Notes: generated by a model not told the origin, from the sequence alone. A DNA stretch of 14,447 bases from CAZONU01 sp965370045 (GCA_965370045.1 CBDUSI010000115.1:1-14447); one strand, 5' to 3'. Shown: positions 8,147 to 14,447, numbered from the stretch's first letter. Translations and numbers: made by a program.

Positions 8147-8261
8147 TCACGGCTCCTGCCCGGGTTCCTCTAACTCGTGTAGAGCTTACTTGTCAGCTTC
8201 CGCGCTGCAAGGTTTATCCGCCGCTTCCGGTTCCACGCACTATAGAGAACTCCCGAAAGGC

Positions 8262-8290
8262 TTGATTGCCGTCCGCCGCCCGCTTAGAAT
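8262..8290 (+). promoter_or_regulatory. Sigma70-type promoter of the manC-led operon
   Basis: TTGATT (8262-8267) and TAGAAT (8285-8290) are separated by exactly 17 bases and match four and five of six consensus bases. The promoter is 37 bases upstream of the guanylyltransferase start. I see no equally good promoter for the divergent SDR gene in the same 181-base gap. Confidence 0.6.
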
Positions 8291-8327
8291 CCCGGTGTAC
8301 AGTCCTCAAGTCCCAGGAGAAATCGAA

Positions 8328-9416
8328 ATGCCCGAGCATCTCTACGCGGTGGTCATGGCTGGCGGCAGCGGTACGCGCTTCTGGCCGCTCTCGCGCCAGA
8401 AGACCCCCAAGCAGCTCCAGGCCATTGTCGGCAAGGTGCCCCTGATCGCCGCCACCGTCGAGCGTCTGGAGGGCCTGCTGCCCCCCGAGGACGTCTACGT
8501 GATCACCGGCCCGGGCCAGGACGGCCCGACCCGCGAGGCGCTGCCGGGCATCCCCGCCGGCAACGTGATCGCCGAGCCCGAGGGCCGGGACACCGCCGCG
8601 GCCATCGCCCTGGGCGCCACGGTGCTGGCGAAGCGCGACCCCGATGCGGTCATGGCGGTGATGCCCGCTGATCATGTAATCAAGCCCACCGGGTTATTTC
8701 AGGGCACGCTGGCCGCCGCCGCGGACGTGGCCCAGCGCACCGACTACCTGGTGCTCTTCGGCATCCGGCCGTCGTTCGCGCACACCGGGCTGGGCTACAT
8801 CCACTACGGCGACACGCTGGAGCGCGCCGCGGGGGACTTCCCGGTGCGCAAGGTGCTGGGCTTCACCGAGAAGCCCGACGAACGCACCGCGCGCGATTAC
8901 CTGGAAAGCGAGGAGTACTACTGGAACAGCGGCATCTTCGTGTGGCGCACCTCGCGCATCCTGAAAGAGATTGCCGAGTTCCTGCCCGGCCACGCGGAGA
9001 GCTTCGCGAAGATAGGCAAGGCCCTGGGCACGGCCAAGGAAGGCGAGACGCTGGCCGCCGAGTACCCCAAGCTGGAGAAGATATCCATCGACTACGCCGT
9101 GCTGGAGAAGGCCGCGGACGTCGCGGTGCTTGAAGCCAGCTACCAGTGGGACGACGTGGGCTCCTGGCGGGCGCTGGAGCGGCACTTCGAGCCCGACGAG
9201 CGCGGCAACGTGATCGTCGGCGACGCGGTGGAGATCGGCTCGACCGGCTGCATCATCCGGGGCACCGGCAAGCGGCTGATCGCGGCCATTGACCTCACCA
9301 ACATGCTGGTGGTCGAGACCGACGACGCGATTCTCATCTGCCCCAAGGACCGCGACCAGGACGTCAAGCGGCTGGTCGAGGAGCTGCGCAAGCGCGGCCG
9401 GACGGAGCTCTTATAG
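8328..9416 (+). CDS. manC: Mannose-1-phosphate guanylyltransferase
   Basis: This enzyme makes GDP-mannose from mannose-1-phosphate and GTP in the cytoplasm. It has 362 residues, the length of the monofunctional enzyme; the C-terminal phosphomannose isomerase domain of bifunctional AlgA/ManC proteins is absent. The nucleotidyltransferase signature is AGGSGTRFWPLSRQKTPKQ (11-29). EPEGRDTAAAIALGA (83-97), VMPADHVI (111-118), GFTEKPD (178-184), YYWNSGIFVWR (198-208) and WDDVGSW (274-280) are all family landmarks. The start is ATG at 8328, chosen because AGGAG lies eight bases upstream and the signature follows at once; the frame stays open upstream but that part is non-coding. It is the first gene of a five-gene run and is divergent from an SDR nucleotide-sugar enzyme. 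Confidence 0.96.
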   Translation: MPEHLYAVVMAGGSGTRFWPLSRQKTPKQLQAIVGKVPLIAATVERLEGLLPPEDVYVITGPGQDGPTREALPGIPAGNVIAEPEGRDTAAAIALGATVLAKRDPDAVMAVMPADHVIKPTGLFQGTLAAAADVAQRTDYLVLFGIRPSFAHTGLGYIHYGDTLERAAGDFPVRKVLGFTEKPDERTARDYLESEEYYWNSGIFVWRTSRILKEIAEFLPGHAESFAKIGKALGTAKEGETLAAEYPKLEKISIDYAVLEKAADVAVLEASYQWDDVGSWRALERHFEPDERGNVIVGDAVEIGSTGCIIRGTGKRLIAAIDLTNMLVVETDDAILICPKDRDQDVKRLVEELRKRGRTELL

Positions 9417-9417
9417 C

Positions 9418-9867
9418 TTGGCGGAAACAGAAGACAATCCGCAGCATCCGCCCCGCAAGCCCCGCCGGATGATCGTCTGGCTGGTGGCCGTGCCAGCGGT
9501 GCTGCTGCTCTTGGCTTTCGCCGGGGCCAACTGGAAAGTGTTTCACCTGGCGTATGCCCGACACCTGCTGCGGAGCGAAGACCCCGGAGAACAGGGCCGA
9601 GGCCTTACAATGATCGAGAGGTCCCATCTAAAGCAAGGCATGACCGAGGAAGAGGTGGCCCGCTTGGTCCATCCTGTGAAGATGAAGGAAGAGCGCCACA
9701 GCCCGGACGAACGAAAAGCCGGGGTGTCCGTTGAGTCGGCCATTCATGCCAGGTCAACGGGCATCCTGCTCCAGTTCCGCGACGGGCGATTGCTGCGCTT
9801 CGGATGGTACTATGACGTGGGCGAAACTGGCGATGCCCAGTGGACTGGCGGCGCGCCGCCGCCCTGA
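9418..9867 (+). CDS. Membrane-anchored small protein with BamE/SmpA-like domain
   Basis: This is a protein of 149 residues that I cannot name. A basic N-terminus (PPRKPRR) precedes one transmembrane helix at about 18-37, so the rest is probably periplasmic. Residues 66-84 (IERSHLKQGMTEEEVARLV) match the helical start of the BamE/SmpA-OmlA fold, where a G-M-T-x-x-E-V core is typical. GILLQFRDGRLLRFGWYYD (115-133) looks like its closing beta strands. There is no lipobox, so it is not BamE itself. The start is the TTG at 9418, one base after the manC stop and ten bases after GGAG; ATG at 9469, at the start of the membrane helix, is the alternative but would drop the basic residues. It sits between manC and ruvX and is presumably cotranscribed. 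Confidence 0.72.
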   Translation: MAETEDNPQHPPRKPRRMIVWLVAVPAVLLLLAFAGANWKVFHLAYARHLLRSEDPGEQGRGLTMIERSHLKQGMTEEEVARLVHPVKMKEERHSPDERKAGVSVESAIHARSTGILLQFRDGRLLRFGWYYDVGETGDAQWTGGAPPP

Positions 9868-9886
9868 GGGAAAGGGACTTCCGGAC

Positions 9887-10309
9887 ATGCCCAACGCAAT
9901 AGCCCTGGACCCCGGCACCAAACGCATCGGCGTCGCCGCGTCGGACCCCCTGGGCATCGCCGTGAAACCGCTGCGCTTCATTCCGGCAAAGCCGGAGGCC
10001 GAGGCGCTCGCGAAGATCGCCGCGGTCGCCGCCGAGCGCCGGGCCGAGGTGATCGTCATCGGCCTGGCGGTGAATATGGACGGTACCGAGGGCCCGGCGG
10101 CCGAAGCAGCGCGCGCGTTCGGGGAGAGAATCAAAGCCGCGCTGCCGGACGCGGAGATAGTCTACTGGGACGAGAGCCTGACCACCGACGAGGCCGAGAA
10201 GCGCCTGTTCAAGAAGGGCCTGTCTCACCGCGAGAGAAAGCAGGTCATCGACTCACTCAGCGCCGCGATCCTGCTCAAGAGCTGGCTGGACGCGAACCCA
10301 GGCACGTGA
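9887..10309 (+). CDS. ruvX: RuvX/YqgF family Holliday-junction resolvase-like nuclease
   Basis: This is an RNase H-fold protein of 140 residues, the normal size. YqgF proteins act in 16S rRNA 5'-end processing and are also described as putative Holliday-junction resolvases. The N-terminal motif IALDPGTKRIGVAASDPLG carries catalytic Asp8. VIVIGLAVNMDGTEGP (55-70) is the family hallmark. Glu96 in VYWDESLTTDEAE and Asp122 in IDSLSAAILL complete the acidic triad. The start is ATG at 9887, with AGGGA about nine bases upstream. The gene ends in a GTGA overlap with the glycosylase gene, so the two are probably translationally coupled. Both are nucleic-acid enzymes, which makes the pairing sensible. 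Confidence 0.94.
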   Translation: MPNAIALDPGTKRIGVAASDPLGIAVKPLRFIPAKPEAEALAKIAAVAAERRAEVIVIGLAVNMDGTEGPAAEAARAFGERIKAALPDAEIVYWDESLTTDEAEKRLFKKGLSHRERKQVIDSLSAAILLKSWLDANPGT

Positions 10310-10974
10310 AGCGCAACCCGCGCCGCCGCCTGACCGACATCTACCGCGCGCTTCTGGCGCGTTTCGGGAAGCAGGGCTGGTGGCCGGGTCGGACGCGCTT
10401 CGAAATCGCCGTCGGGGCCATACTCACTCAGAACACTGCCTGGAGCAACGTCGAGAAGGCCATCCGCAATCTCAGAAAGGCCGGCGCGCTGTCGTTCCGG
10501 GGGATGCGCGCGCTCTCGGACAGGAGGCTCGCCGCGCTCATCCGCCCGTCGGGCTACTTCAACCAGAAAGCGAAGAAGCTGCGCGCGTTTCTGGTCTGGC
10601 TGGAATCCCGTGATAAGGGCGGCTCGGTCAAGCGCGCGCTGGCCGGGCGACTGGAAGAAGTCCGCGAGTCATTGCTCTCAGTGAAAGGCATCGGCCCGGA
10701 GACCGCCGACTCGATGCTGCTTTACGCTGGAGACCGGTCGGTATTCGTGATCGACGCCTACACCCGGCGCGCGCTGGAGCGTCATGCCCTGGCCGCCCCG
10801 AAGGCCGGCTACGGGGAACTCCGCGCGCTCTTTGAGCGCAACTTGCCGCGGCGGGTATCCTTATATAATGAGTACCATGCGCTCTTCGTCCGGCTGGCCA
10901 AGGAGCACTGCGCCAAGCGCGTCCCGCGCTGCGCGGGCTGCCCGCTGGAGAGCGACTTGAGGAGGAAGGCATGA
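10306..10974 (+). CDS. Endonuclease III-like HhH-GPD DNA glycosylase
   Basis: This is a base-excision repair glycosylase of 222 residues, closest in pattern to the endonuclease III-related group that includes Helicobacter MagIII. FEIAVGAILTQNTAWSNVEK (32-51) is the opening of the HhH-GPD domain. The helix-hairpin-helix is VKGIGPETADSML (126-138) and the catalytic aspartate is Asp150 in VFVIDAYTRR. The lysine used by bifunctional endonuclease III is replaced by Glu132, so a monofunctional glycosylase without lyase activity is expected. The C-terminal cluster motif is incomplete: Cys202, Cys209 and Cys212 fit C-x6-C-x2-C, but the fourth cysteine is a leucine, so the iron-sulfur cluster may be absent or altered. 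The start is GTG at 10306 in a GTGA overlap with ruvX; the gene ends in an ATGA overlap with yjbQ. Confidence 0.9.
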   Translation: MKRNPRRRLTDIYRALLARFGKQGWWPGRTRFEIAVGAILTQNTAWSNVEKAIRNLRKAGALSFRGMRALSDRRLAALIRPSGYFNQKAKKLRAFLVWLESRDKGGSVKRALAGRLEEVRESLLSVKGIGPETADSMLLYAGDRSVFVIDAYTRRALERHALAAPKAGYGELRALFERNLPRRVSLYNEYHALFVRLAKEHCAKRVPRCAGCPLESDLRRKA

Positions 10975-11372
10975 ACTCCGAGCAGCTCAACGTGAAGACC
11001 GCGGGCCGCACCGACCTGGTCGACATCACCGCCATGGTTGCCGCGGTGGTCAAGAAGAGCGGCGTCAAGAGCGGCCTGTGTTACGTCTACGTGCCGCACA
11101 CTACCGCCGGGGTGACAATAAACGAGAACGCCGACCCCGCGGTGCGCGACGACATCCAGATGGTGCTGGACAAGCTGATCCCCTGGAGCGGCGGCTACGC
11201 GCACTCCGAGGGCAACAGCGCCGCGCACGTGAAGGCCTCGCTGATGGGTTTCACCGCGACGATCCCGGTGGAGCGCGGCCAGATGCTGCTGGGCACCTGG
11301 CAGGGTGTTTACTTCTGCGAGTTCGACGGCCCGCGGAGCCGCAAGGTGCTGGTCAAGGTGGTGGAGGGCTAG
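10971..11372 (+). CDS. yjbQ: YjbQ/UPF0047 family protein
   Basis: This is a small cytoplasmic protein of 133 residues, full length for the family. Conserved motifs are all present: YVPHTTAGVTINENAD (40-55), the following VRDDI, HSEGNSAAHVKASLMG (78-93), IPVERGQMLLGTWQ (98-111) and FCEFDGPRSRKV (115-126). His43, His78 and His86 are the probable metal or active-site ligands. The physiological role is unsettled; weak thiamine-phosphate synthase activity has been reported for relatives. The start is ATG at 10971, with GGAGG five bases upstream and an ATGA overlap with the glycosylase gene. The TAG stop (11370-11372) shares CTAG with the stop of the convergent alanine racemase gene. Confidence 0.94.
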   Translation: MNSEQLNVKTAGRTDLVDITAMVAAVVKKSGVKSGLCYVYVPHTTAGVTINENADPAVRDDIQMVLDKLIPWSGGYAHSEGNSAAHVKASLMGFTATIPVERGQMLLGTWQGVYFCEFDGPRSRKVLVKVVEG

Positions 11373-12511
11373 CAGATGCGCCAGACCCTGAAGCTCACCC
11401 CGCAGATGAGTTCGTAGGGAATCGCCCGCATACTGGCGGCCGCCTGGGTGACGGTTATCTCCGCCTCGCCCTGGCGGCCGAAGAAGACCGCCTCCTCGCC
11501 GGGGGTGACATCATCGAGATCGGTGACGTCCAGCGCGGTGAAGTCCATGGAAACCCGCCCGACCACCGGGACGCGCCGGCCGCGGACCAGCGCATGGCCA
11601 CGATTCGACAGGCTGGTGCGCAGCCCGTCGGCGTAGCCGATGCTGGTCGTGGCGATCAGCGAGTCGCGCGCGGTGCGCCAGGCGCACTCGTAGCCCACCG
11701 GTTCGCCGGCCGCCAGGCGCTTGACGTTGACCACCCGCGCCGCCAGGCGCATGGCCGGTTTGAGGTCGAGATGTTTGGTGACCTCCGGGGGGTCGGGGAT
11801 CCCGTATATCGACAGTCCCGGCCGGACCATGTCGTAACGCGCTCGGGGATAGAGGGCCAGCGCCGCGCTGTTGGCCGCGTGCAGGACGGGCGGGCAGATG
11901 CCCTGCGCCTTCATCCAGGCGACGAAGGCGTCAAAGGCGTCGAGTTGCAGGGCCGAGTATTCGGGCGAGCTGCCCGCCGCGGCCAGGTGGGTCATGGCTC
12001 CTTGGAAGTCCAGCGCCGGCTCGGCGGCCAGGAACTCGGCGAGCCCCCCGGCCTCGTCGCGCGCGGCGCCCAGGCGATGCATGCCGGTGTCAAGCTTGAG
12101 GTGGACGGCCGGGCGTTTTCCGGCCTGACGGGCGGCGGCCGCCAGGCGCCGGGCTTCGTCTAACGTTGAAACCGTGGCCGCGGCGTCCAGGCCCAGGAAG
12201 AAGTCCTCCTGCCCGGCGAGCAGCACGCCCAGTACCTGGACCGGGGCGGTGATGCCCGCCCGGCGCAGCTCGGCGGCTTCGCGGGAGGTGGCCACTGCCA
12301 GGCGCGAGGCGCCGGCGGCCAGCGCGGCGCGGGCGGCGTGGACCGCTCCGTGGCCGTAGCCGTCGGCCTTGACCACGGCCATGACCTCGGCCGGCGCGAC
12401 CAGCCGCCGGATCTCGCGGACGTTGTGCTCCACGGCCTCCAAGTCCACGTCGGCCCAGGCGCGGGCCGGCACGCCGCCGGTGGTCAGGTCAGACCTGTCG
12501 ATTACGTTCAT
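11369..12511 (-). CDS. alr: Alanine racemase (PLP-dependent)
   Basis: This enzyme interconverts L- and D-alanine, providing D-alanine for peptidoglycan. It has 380 residues, full length. The pyridoxal phosphate lysine is Lys48 in VMAVVKADGYGHG. The second catalytic base is Tyr274 in EPVGYECAW. HLKLDTGMHRLG (137-148), MVRPGLSIYG (228-237), IGYADGL (291-297) and VGRVSMDF (317-324) are family landmarks. The start is ATG at 12511; GTG at 12514 just before it is the alternative, and AGGTG partly overlaps it, so ribosome binding is not strong in either case. A possible -10 box TCTAAT lies upstream without a convincing -35. The 3' end interlocks with yjbQ, leaving no room for a terminator. Confidence 0.96.
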   Translation of the reverse strand: MNVIDRSDLTTGGVPARAWADVDLEAVEHNVREIRRLVAPAEVMAVVKADGYGHGAVHAARAALAAGASRLAVATSREAAELRRAGITAPVQVLGVLLAGQEDFFLGLDAAATVSTLDEARRLAAAARQAGKRPAVHLKLDTGMHRLGAARDEAGGLAEFLAAEPALDFQGAMTHLAAAGSSPEYSALQLDAFDAFVAWMKAQGICPPVLHAANSAALALYPRARYDMVRPGLSIYGIPDPPEVTKHLDLKPAMRLAARVVNVKRLAAGEPVGYECAWRTARDSLIATTSIGYADGLRTSLSNRGHALVRGRRVPVVGRVSMDFTALDVTDLDDVTPGEEAVFFGRQGEAEITVTQAAASMRAIPYELICGVSFRVWRIC

Positions 12512-12599
12512 CACCTGGCGCCCCCCGGAGTCCGCGCGCGGGCCGCTCCCGCGCGGGGTGGCTCCATATTAGATTTCGGTCCAGGAGGTCGGGAGCTTT

Positions 12600-12680
12600 C
12601 GGAAAAATCCAGACAGGCTCTTAATCAGTGTCCTGTCCCCGGAATGCGAACTGGAATACGTCCCGGAATACCCAGACACC
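12600..12680. repeat. Intergenic repeat-like debris with GTCCCGGAAT copies
   Basis: The gap between alr (12511) and the next gene (12797) holds AT-richer DNA with no reading frame of interest. Within it GTCCCCGGAAT (12635-12645) and GTCCCGGAATA (12660-12670) are near-identical direct copies, with CTGGAATACG between them. The ends AGTGTCC (12628-12634) and CAGACACC (12673-12680) are partly complementary. GTGTCCTGTCCCCGGAAT resembles sequence I associate with IS200-like or REP-associated elements, but no transposase is present. Confidence 0.35.
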
Positions 12681-12710
12681 TTGACTTACTCGTCTCCGGC
12701 GGGATATGAT
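12681..12710 (+). promoter_or_regulatory. Strong sigma70-type promoter of the DUF4268 cassette
   Basis: TTGACT (12681-12686) and TATGAT (12705-12710) each match five of six consensus bases, with an 18-base spacer. Transcription would begin near 12717 and leave a leader of about 80 bases before the ATG at 12797. It is the best promoter match I found in the window. Confidence 0.65.
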
Positions 12711-12796
12711 TGCATCCATAAGCCCCAAGGACCACGCGCCGAAGATATCGATGGGCAGCCGTGGTGTCACCGGGGTGTTAGGAGGGTGAATCGGCA

Positions 12797-13723
12797 ATGG
12801 TAGGCCGTCTTGAGAAGGTTGAGTTGCGGCAGGTATGGGAGCACGAAGCTCATGACTTCACCGCGTGGCTGGCGTTGCACTTGGACATCCTATCCGAACA
12901 CATCAATTTGCCATTGACCCTCTTGGAGAAGGAACGTGCGGCGGGTGCCTTCTCTGCGGACATCTTCGCTGAAGGCCCCAACGGGGCGGTTGTCATCGAG
13001 AATCAACTGGAGAAGACCAACCACGACCATCTCGGCAAGCTCATCACGTACTTGGCGAACTTGGACGCTAAGACTGCTATCTGGATCGCCAGTGAGCCCC
13101 GAGAAGAGCACGCCAAGGCGGTTAACTGGCTTAATGAGGTGGCTCCCCCGGACACTTCCTTCTACCTTGTGCGAGTTGAAGCATACCGAATCGGAACGTC
13201 GGAACCGGCCCCTCACTTCACAGTAGTGTGTGGACCGAGCCAAGAAGCCAAGGAACGTGGCGAGGCAAAGGACGAGCTGGCGGAGGGTCACGTCAAGCGC
13301 ATGAACTTCTGGACGCAGTTGCTCGAACGGGCAAGCAGCGTTACCCAACTCCATGGGAACGTGTCTCCGAGCAAGGATAGCTGGCTTGCAGCAGGTGCCG
13401 GGAAGGCCGGCATGGGCTGGAGCTATTCAGTTACCAAGGATCACGGGTCTGTGGAACTCTGCATCGACCGTGGGGCGGACAAGAAGGACGAAACCGACAG
13501 GATCTACTCGAAGCTCCTGAAACAGAAGGACACCATTGAGAAGGCGTTCGGCGAAGAGTTGATCTGGGATCGGCAGGATGGAAGGCGCGTCTGTAGGATC
13601 AAGTCTCTATCTTCGACCGGCGGGCTGAAGGACGTTGACGGGTGGCCGGAGATTCAGGACGACATGATTGACCGCATGACGCGCCTTGAGTCGGCATTGC
13701 GGGGACACCTGCGCAACATCTAG
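12797..13723 (+). CDS. DUF4268-type protein with PD-(D/E)xK-like N-terminal domain
   Basis: This is a protein of 308 residues matching the DUF4268 family as I know it; function not established, often found near restriction or other accessory genes. The N-terminal part (about 1-145) has the family opening LRQVWEHEAHDFTAWLALHL and a nuclease-like core: Asp55 in AFSADIFAEG, then Glu68 and Gln70 in VVIENQLEKTNHDHLGKL, giving D-x12-E-x-Q where the usual lysine is glutamine. TAIWIASEPREEH and WLNEV follow. The C-terminal part begins near 168 (RMNFWTQLLERA). The start is ATG at 12797, with AGGAGG eleven bases upstream, slightly far. By eye the gene is less GC-rich than its neighbours and uses more mixed third positions, which suggests acquisition. 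The next gene follows 16 bases downstream. Confidence 0.82.
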   Translation: MVGRLEKVELRQVWEHEAHDFTAWLALHLDILSEHINLPLTLLEKERAAGAFSADIFAEGPNGAVVIENQLEKTNHDHLGKLITYLANLDAKTAIWIASEPREEHAKAVNWLNEVAPPDTSFYLVRVEAYRIGTSEPAPHFTVVCGPSQEAKERGEAKDELAEGHVKRMNFWTQLLERASSVTQLHGNVSPSKDSWLAAGAGKAGMGWSYSVTKDHGSVELCIDRGADKKDETDRIYSKLLKQKDTIEKAFGEELIWDRQDGRRVCRIKSLSSTGGLKDVDGWPEIQDDMIDRMTRLESALRGHLRNI

Positions 13724-13739
13724 CCGGTAGGGGCTGACC

Positions 13740-14246
13740 ATGGAACTCGTGGGCGACCTGAAAGCGGCGAGGGAGCGAGTGTTCGGCGACATCCGCAAAT
13801 GCCTCGCTCGGGTGCGTGAGATCGCCGCCGATGACCCTCCCGGTGTCCCGGAGGGCCTTGAGGCCCTGCTGGCGCTGCGGAACGACACTTACGAAGATAT
13901 CAACCAGATCCAGCACGAGGCGATGATCCTCCGGGCCATCGACGATCTGGAGGCCAAGGAACTCTCCGGGCAGGATGCCGAGTGGTCCTGGAACCCGAGG
14001 CAGACCGGCGCTGGCGATGAACCCGACCTTCGCGGCATGGTCGATGGCCGCGTGGTCGCCTCAGCGGAGGTTACCACCTCCGAGAAGCCCGTCGGCACCA
14101 TCGACTTGCGCATGGCGAGAACCCTGAAGAACCTCGCCACGATGCCCGGCCAACGATTCTACTTCGTCCGCACGGAGGCCATGCGGCGGAGGGCGGAGAC
14201 GAAGGTCGGCAAAGCGGGCTACAACGTCGCAGTGAGGATCGCTTGA
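13740..14246 (+). CDS. Unrecognised protein, possible PD-(D/E)xK-like nuclease fold
   Basis: I do not recognise this 168-residue protein. Residues 1-75 look helical, with a charged segment (YEDINQIQHEAMILRAIDDL) that contains Glu60. Residues 93-145 look like an alpha/beta core: DEPDLRGMVDGRVVASAEVT then TSEKP and a helix (MARTLKNLA), then a strand (RFYFVRTEA). Asp96 and Glu110-x-Thr112 give D-x13-E-x-T, which could be a PD-(D/E)xK-like active site with the lysine replaced, and Glu60 could be the upstream helix acid seen in such nucleases. This is a motif-level guess. The start is ATG at 13740, 16 bases after the DUF4268 gene, with TAGGGG about six bases upstream. It is the last gene before a stem-loop terminator, so the two genes form one transcription unit. 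Confidence 0.6.
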   Translation: MELVGDLKAARERVFGDIRKCLARVREIAADDPPGVPEGLEALLALRNDTYEDINQIQHEAMILRAIDDLEAKELSGQDAEWSWNPRQTGAGDEPDLRGMVDGRVVASAEVTTSEKPVGTIDLRMARTLKNLATMPGQRFYFVRTEAMRRRAETKVGKAGYNVAVRIA

Positions 14247-14295
14247 CGCCGAAACCGCGCCGGTTAGGTGTTCTCCTGTCCGTGTGAGTGGCCAT

Positions 14296-14322
14296 CAGGG
14301 GGCTAAGACCCCCTGTTATTAT
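14296..14322 (+). terminator. Intrinsic terminator of the DUF4268 cassette
   Basis: A perfect seven-base stem CAGGGGG/CCCCCTG (14296-14302 and 14309-14315) with a six-base loop CTAAGA is followed by TTATTAT. It lies 49 bases after the stop at 14246. The T-run is interrupted, so termination may be partial. A smaller stem AACCG/CGGTT (14253-14265) lies between. Confidence 0.65.
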
Positions 14323-14393
14323 GGACAGTGTCAACTTCGCGAGTTGCGAGTCGGGGGTTGGCCCTGCGCGGAAAAAGTCCGGGATTCGGGCAA

Positions 14394-14446
14394 GTGTTCA
14401 GTGTTCAGATTTCGGTGTTCAGTAGCCTGAAAACTGACAACCGAAA
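14394..14446. repeat. TGTTCAG direct repeats with an inverted repeat
   Basis: GTGTTCAG occurs three times (from 14394, 14401 and 14415), the first two sharing a G. The last copy is part of an inverted repeat: positions 14410-14423 pair with 14433-14446 at 12 of 14 positions around a nine-base loop. The stretch is AT-richer than the genes and runs to the window edge. It is probably one end of an intergenic repeat or a miniature element. The remaining DNA from 14323 to 14393 shows nothing I can call. Confidence 0.5.
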
Positions 14447-14447
14447 A

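Noticed and set aside
6404..8173. A 589-residue plus-strand open frame
   Set aside because: It runs antisense through the TetR gene, the intergenic promoter and the SDR gene, all clearly real on the minus strand. The translation has low-complexity composition and no domain.
8190..8327. N-terminal extension of the guanylyltransferase frame
   Set aside because: It would swallow the promoter and the ribosome-binding site. The conserved nucleotidyltransferase signature starts just after ATG 8328.
11078..12163. A 361-residue plus-strand open frame
   Set aside because: It overlaps yjbQ out of frame and runs antisense to alanine racemase, both with strong family motifs.
12635..12670. A possible CRISPR-like or tandem array
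   Set aside because: There are only two near-copies of about 11 bases, with no regular spacers.
1..14447. tRNA, rRNA or riboswitch genes
   Set aside because: I saw no cloverleaf with conserved tRNA boxes, no rRNA-like sequence and no known riboswitch core in the intergenic gaps, all of which are short.

Overview
This is a GC-rich, densely packed bacterial chromosome segment. A tripartite RND efflux system with an outer-membrane lipoprotein factor points to a diderm (Gram-negative type) organism. No gene allows a confident taxonomic call. The general look (GC-rich coding DNA, short AT-richer repeats of the TGTTCAG type between modules) would fit an uncultured Planctomycetota or deltaproteobacterial-type genome, but that is only an impression.

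Layout. (1) Positions 1-379: a response-regulator receiver domain that has lost its N-terminal part. It begins right after an in-frame stop, next to a short AT-richer stretch that looks like the end of a mobile element. (2) Positions 384-6991, minus strand: a four-gene efflux operon transcribed in the order TetR-type regulator, outer-membrane factor (NodT type), membrane-fusion protein, RND pump. The first three genes are joined by 4-base ATGA overlaps and the pump starts 10 bases after the fusion protein. A weak promoter containing a 12-base imperfect palindrome lies upstream of the regulator, which suggests autoregulation of the whole operon. (3) Positions 7157-8146 (minus) and 8328-9416 (plus): a divergent pair for nucleotide-sugar metabolism, an extended SDR epimerase/dehydratase and mannose-1-phosphate guanylyltransferase. 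A good sigma70-type promoter lies in front of the latter. (4) Positions 8328-11372, plus strand: the guanylyltransferase gene leads a tight run with a small membrane-anchored BamE-like protein, RuvX, an endonuclease III-like glycosylase and a YjbQ protein. Most junctions are overlaps or a single base. (5) Positions 11369-12511, minus strand: alanine racemase. It converges on yjbQ so closely that both stop codons lie in one CTAG. (6) Positions 12600-14447: an accessory-looking segment. It holds repeat-like debris, a strong promoter, a DUF4268-type protein with a PD-(D/E)xK-like N-terminal domain, a second unrecognised gene that also carries a possible PD-(D/E)xK-like core, a stem-loop terminator, and TGTTCAG repeats with an inverted repeat at the window edge.

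Most of the window is well-known gene families. The part most likely to hide something undescribed is the two-gene cassette at 12681-14322. It has its own promoter and terminator, is less GC-rich by eye than its neighbours, is flanked by repeats, and encodes two putative nuclease-fold proteins in tandem. That is the build of a small defence or DNA-processing module, but the function is inference.
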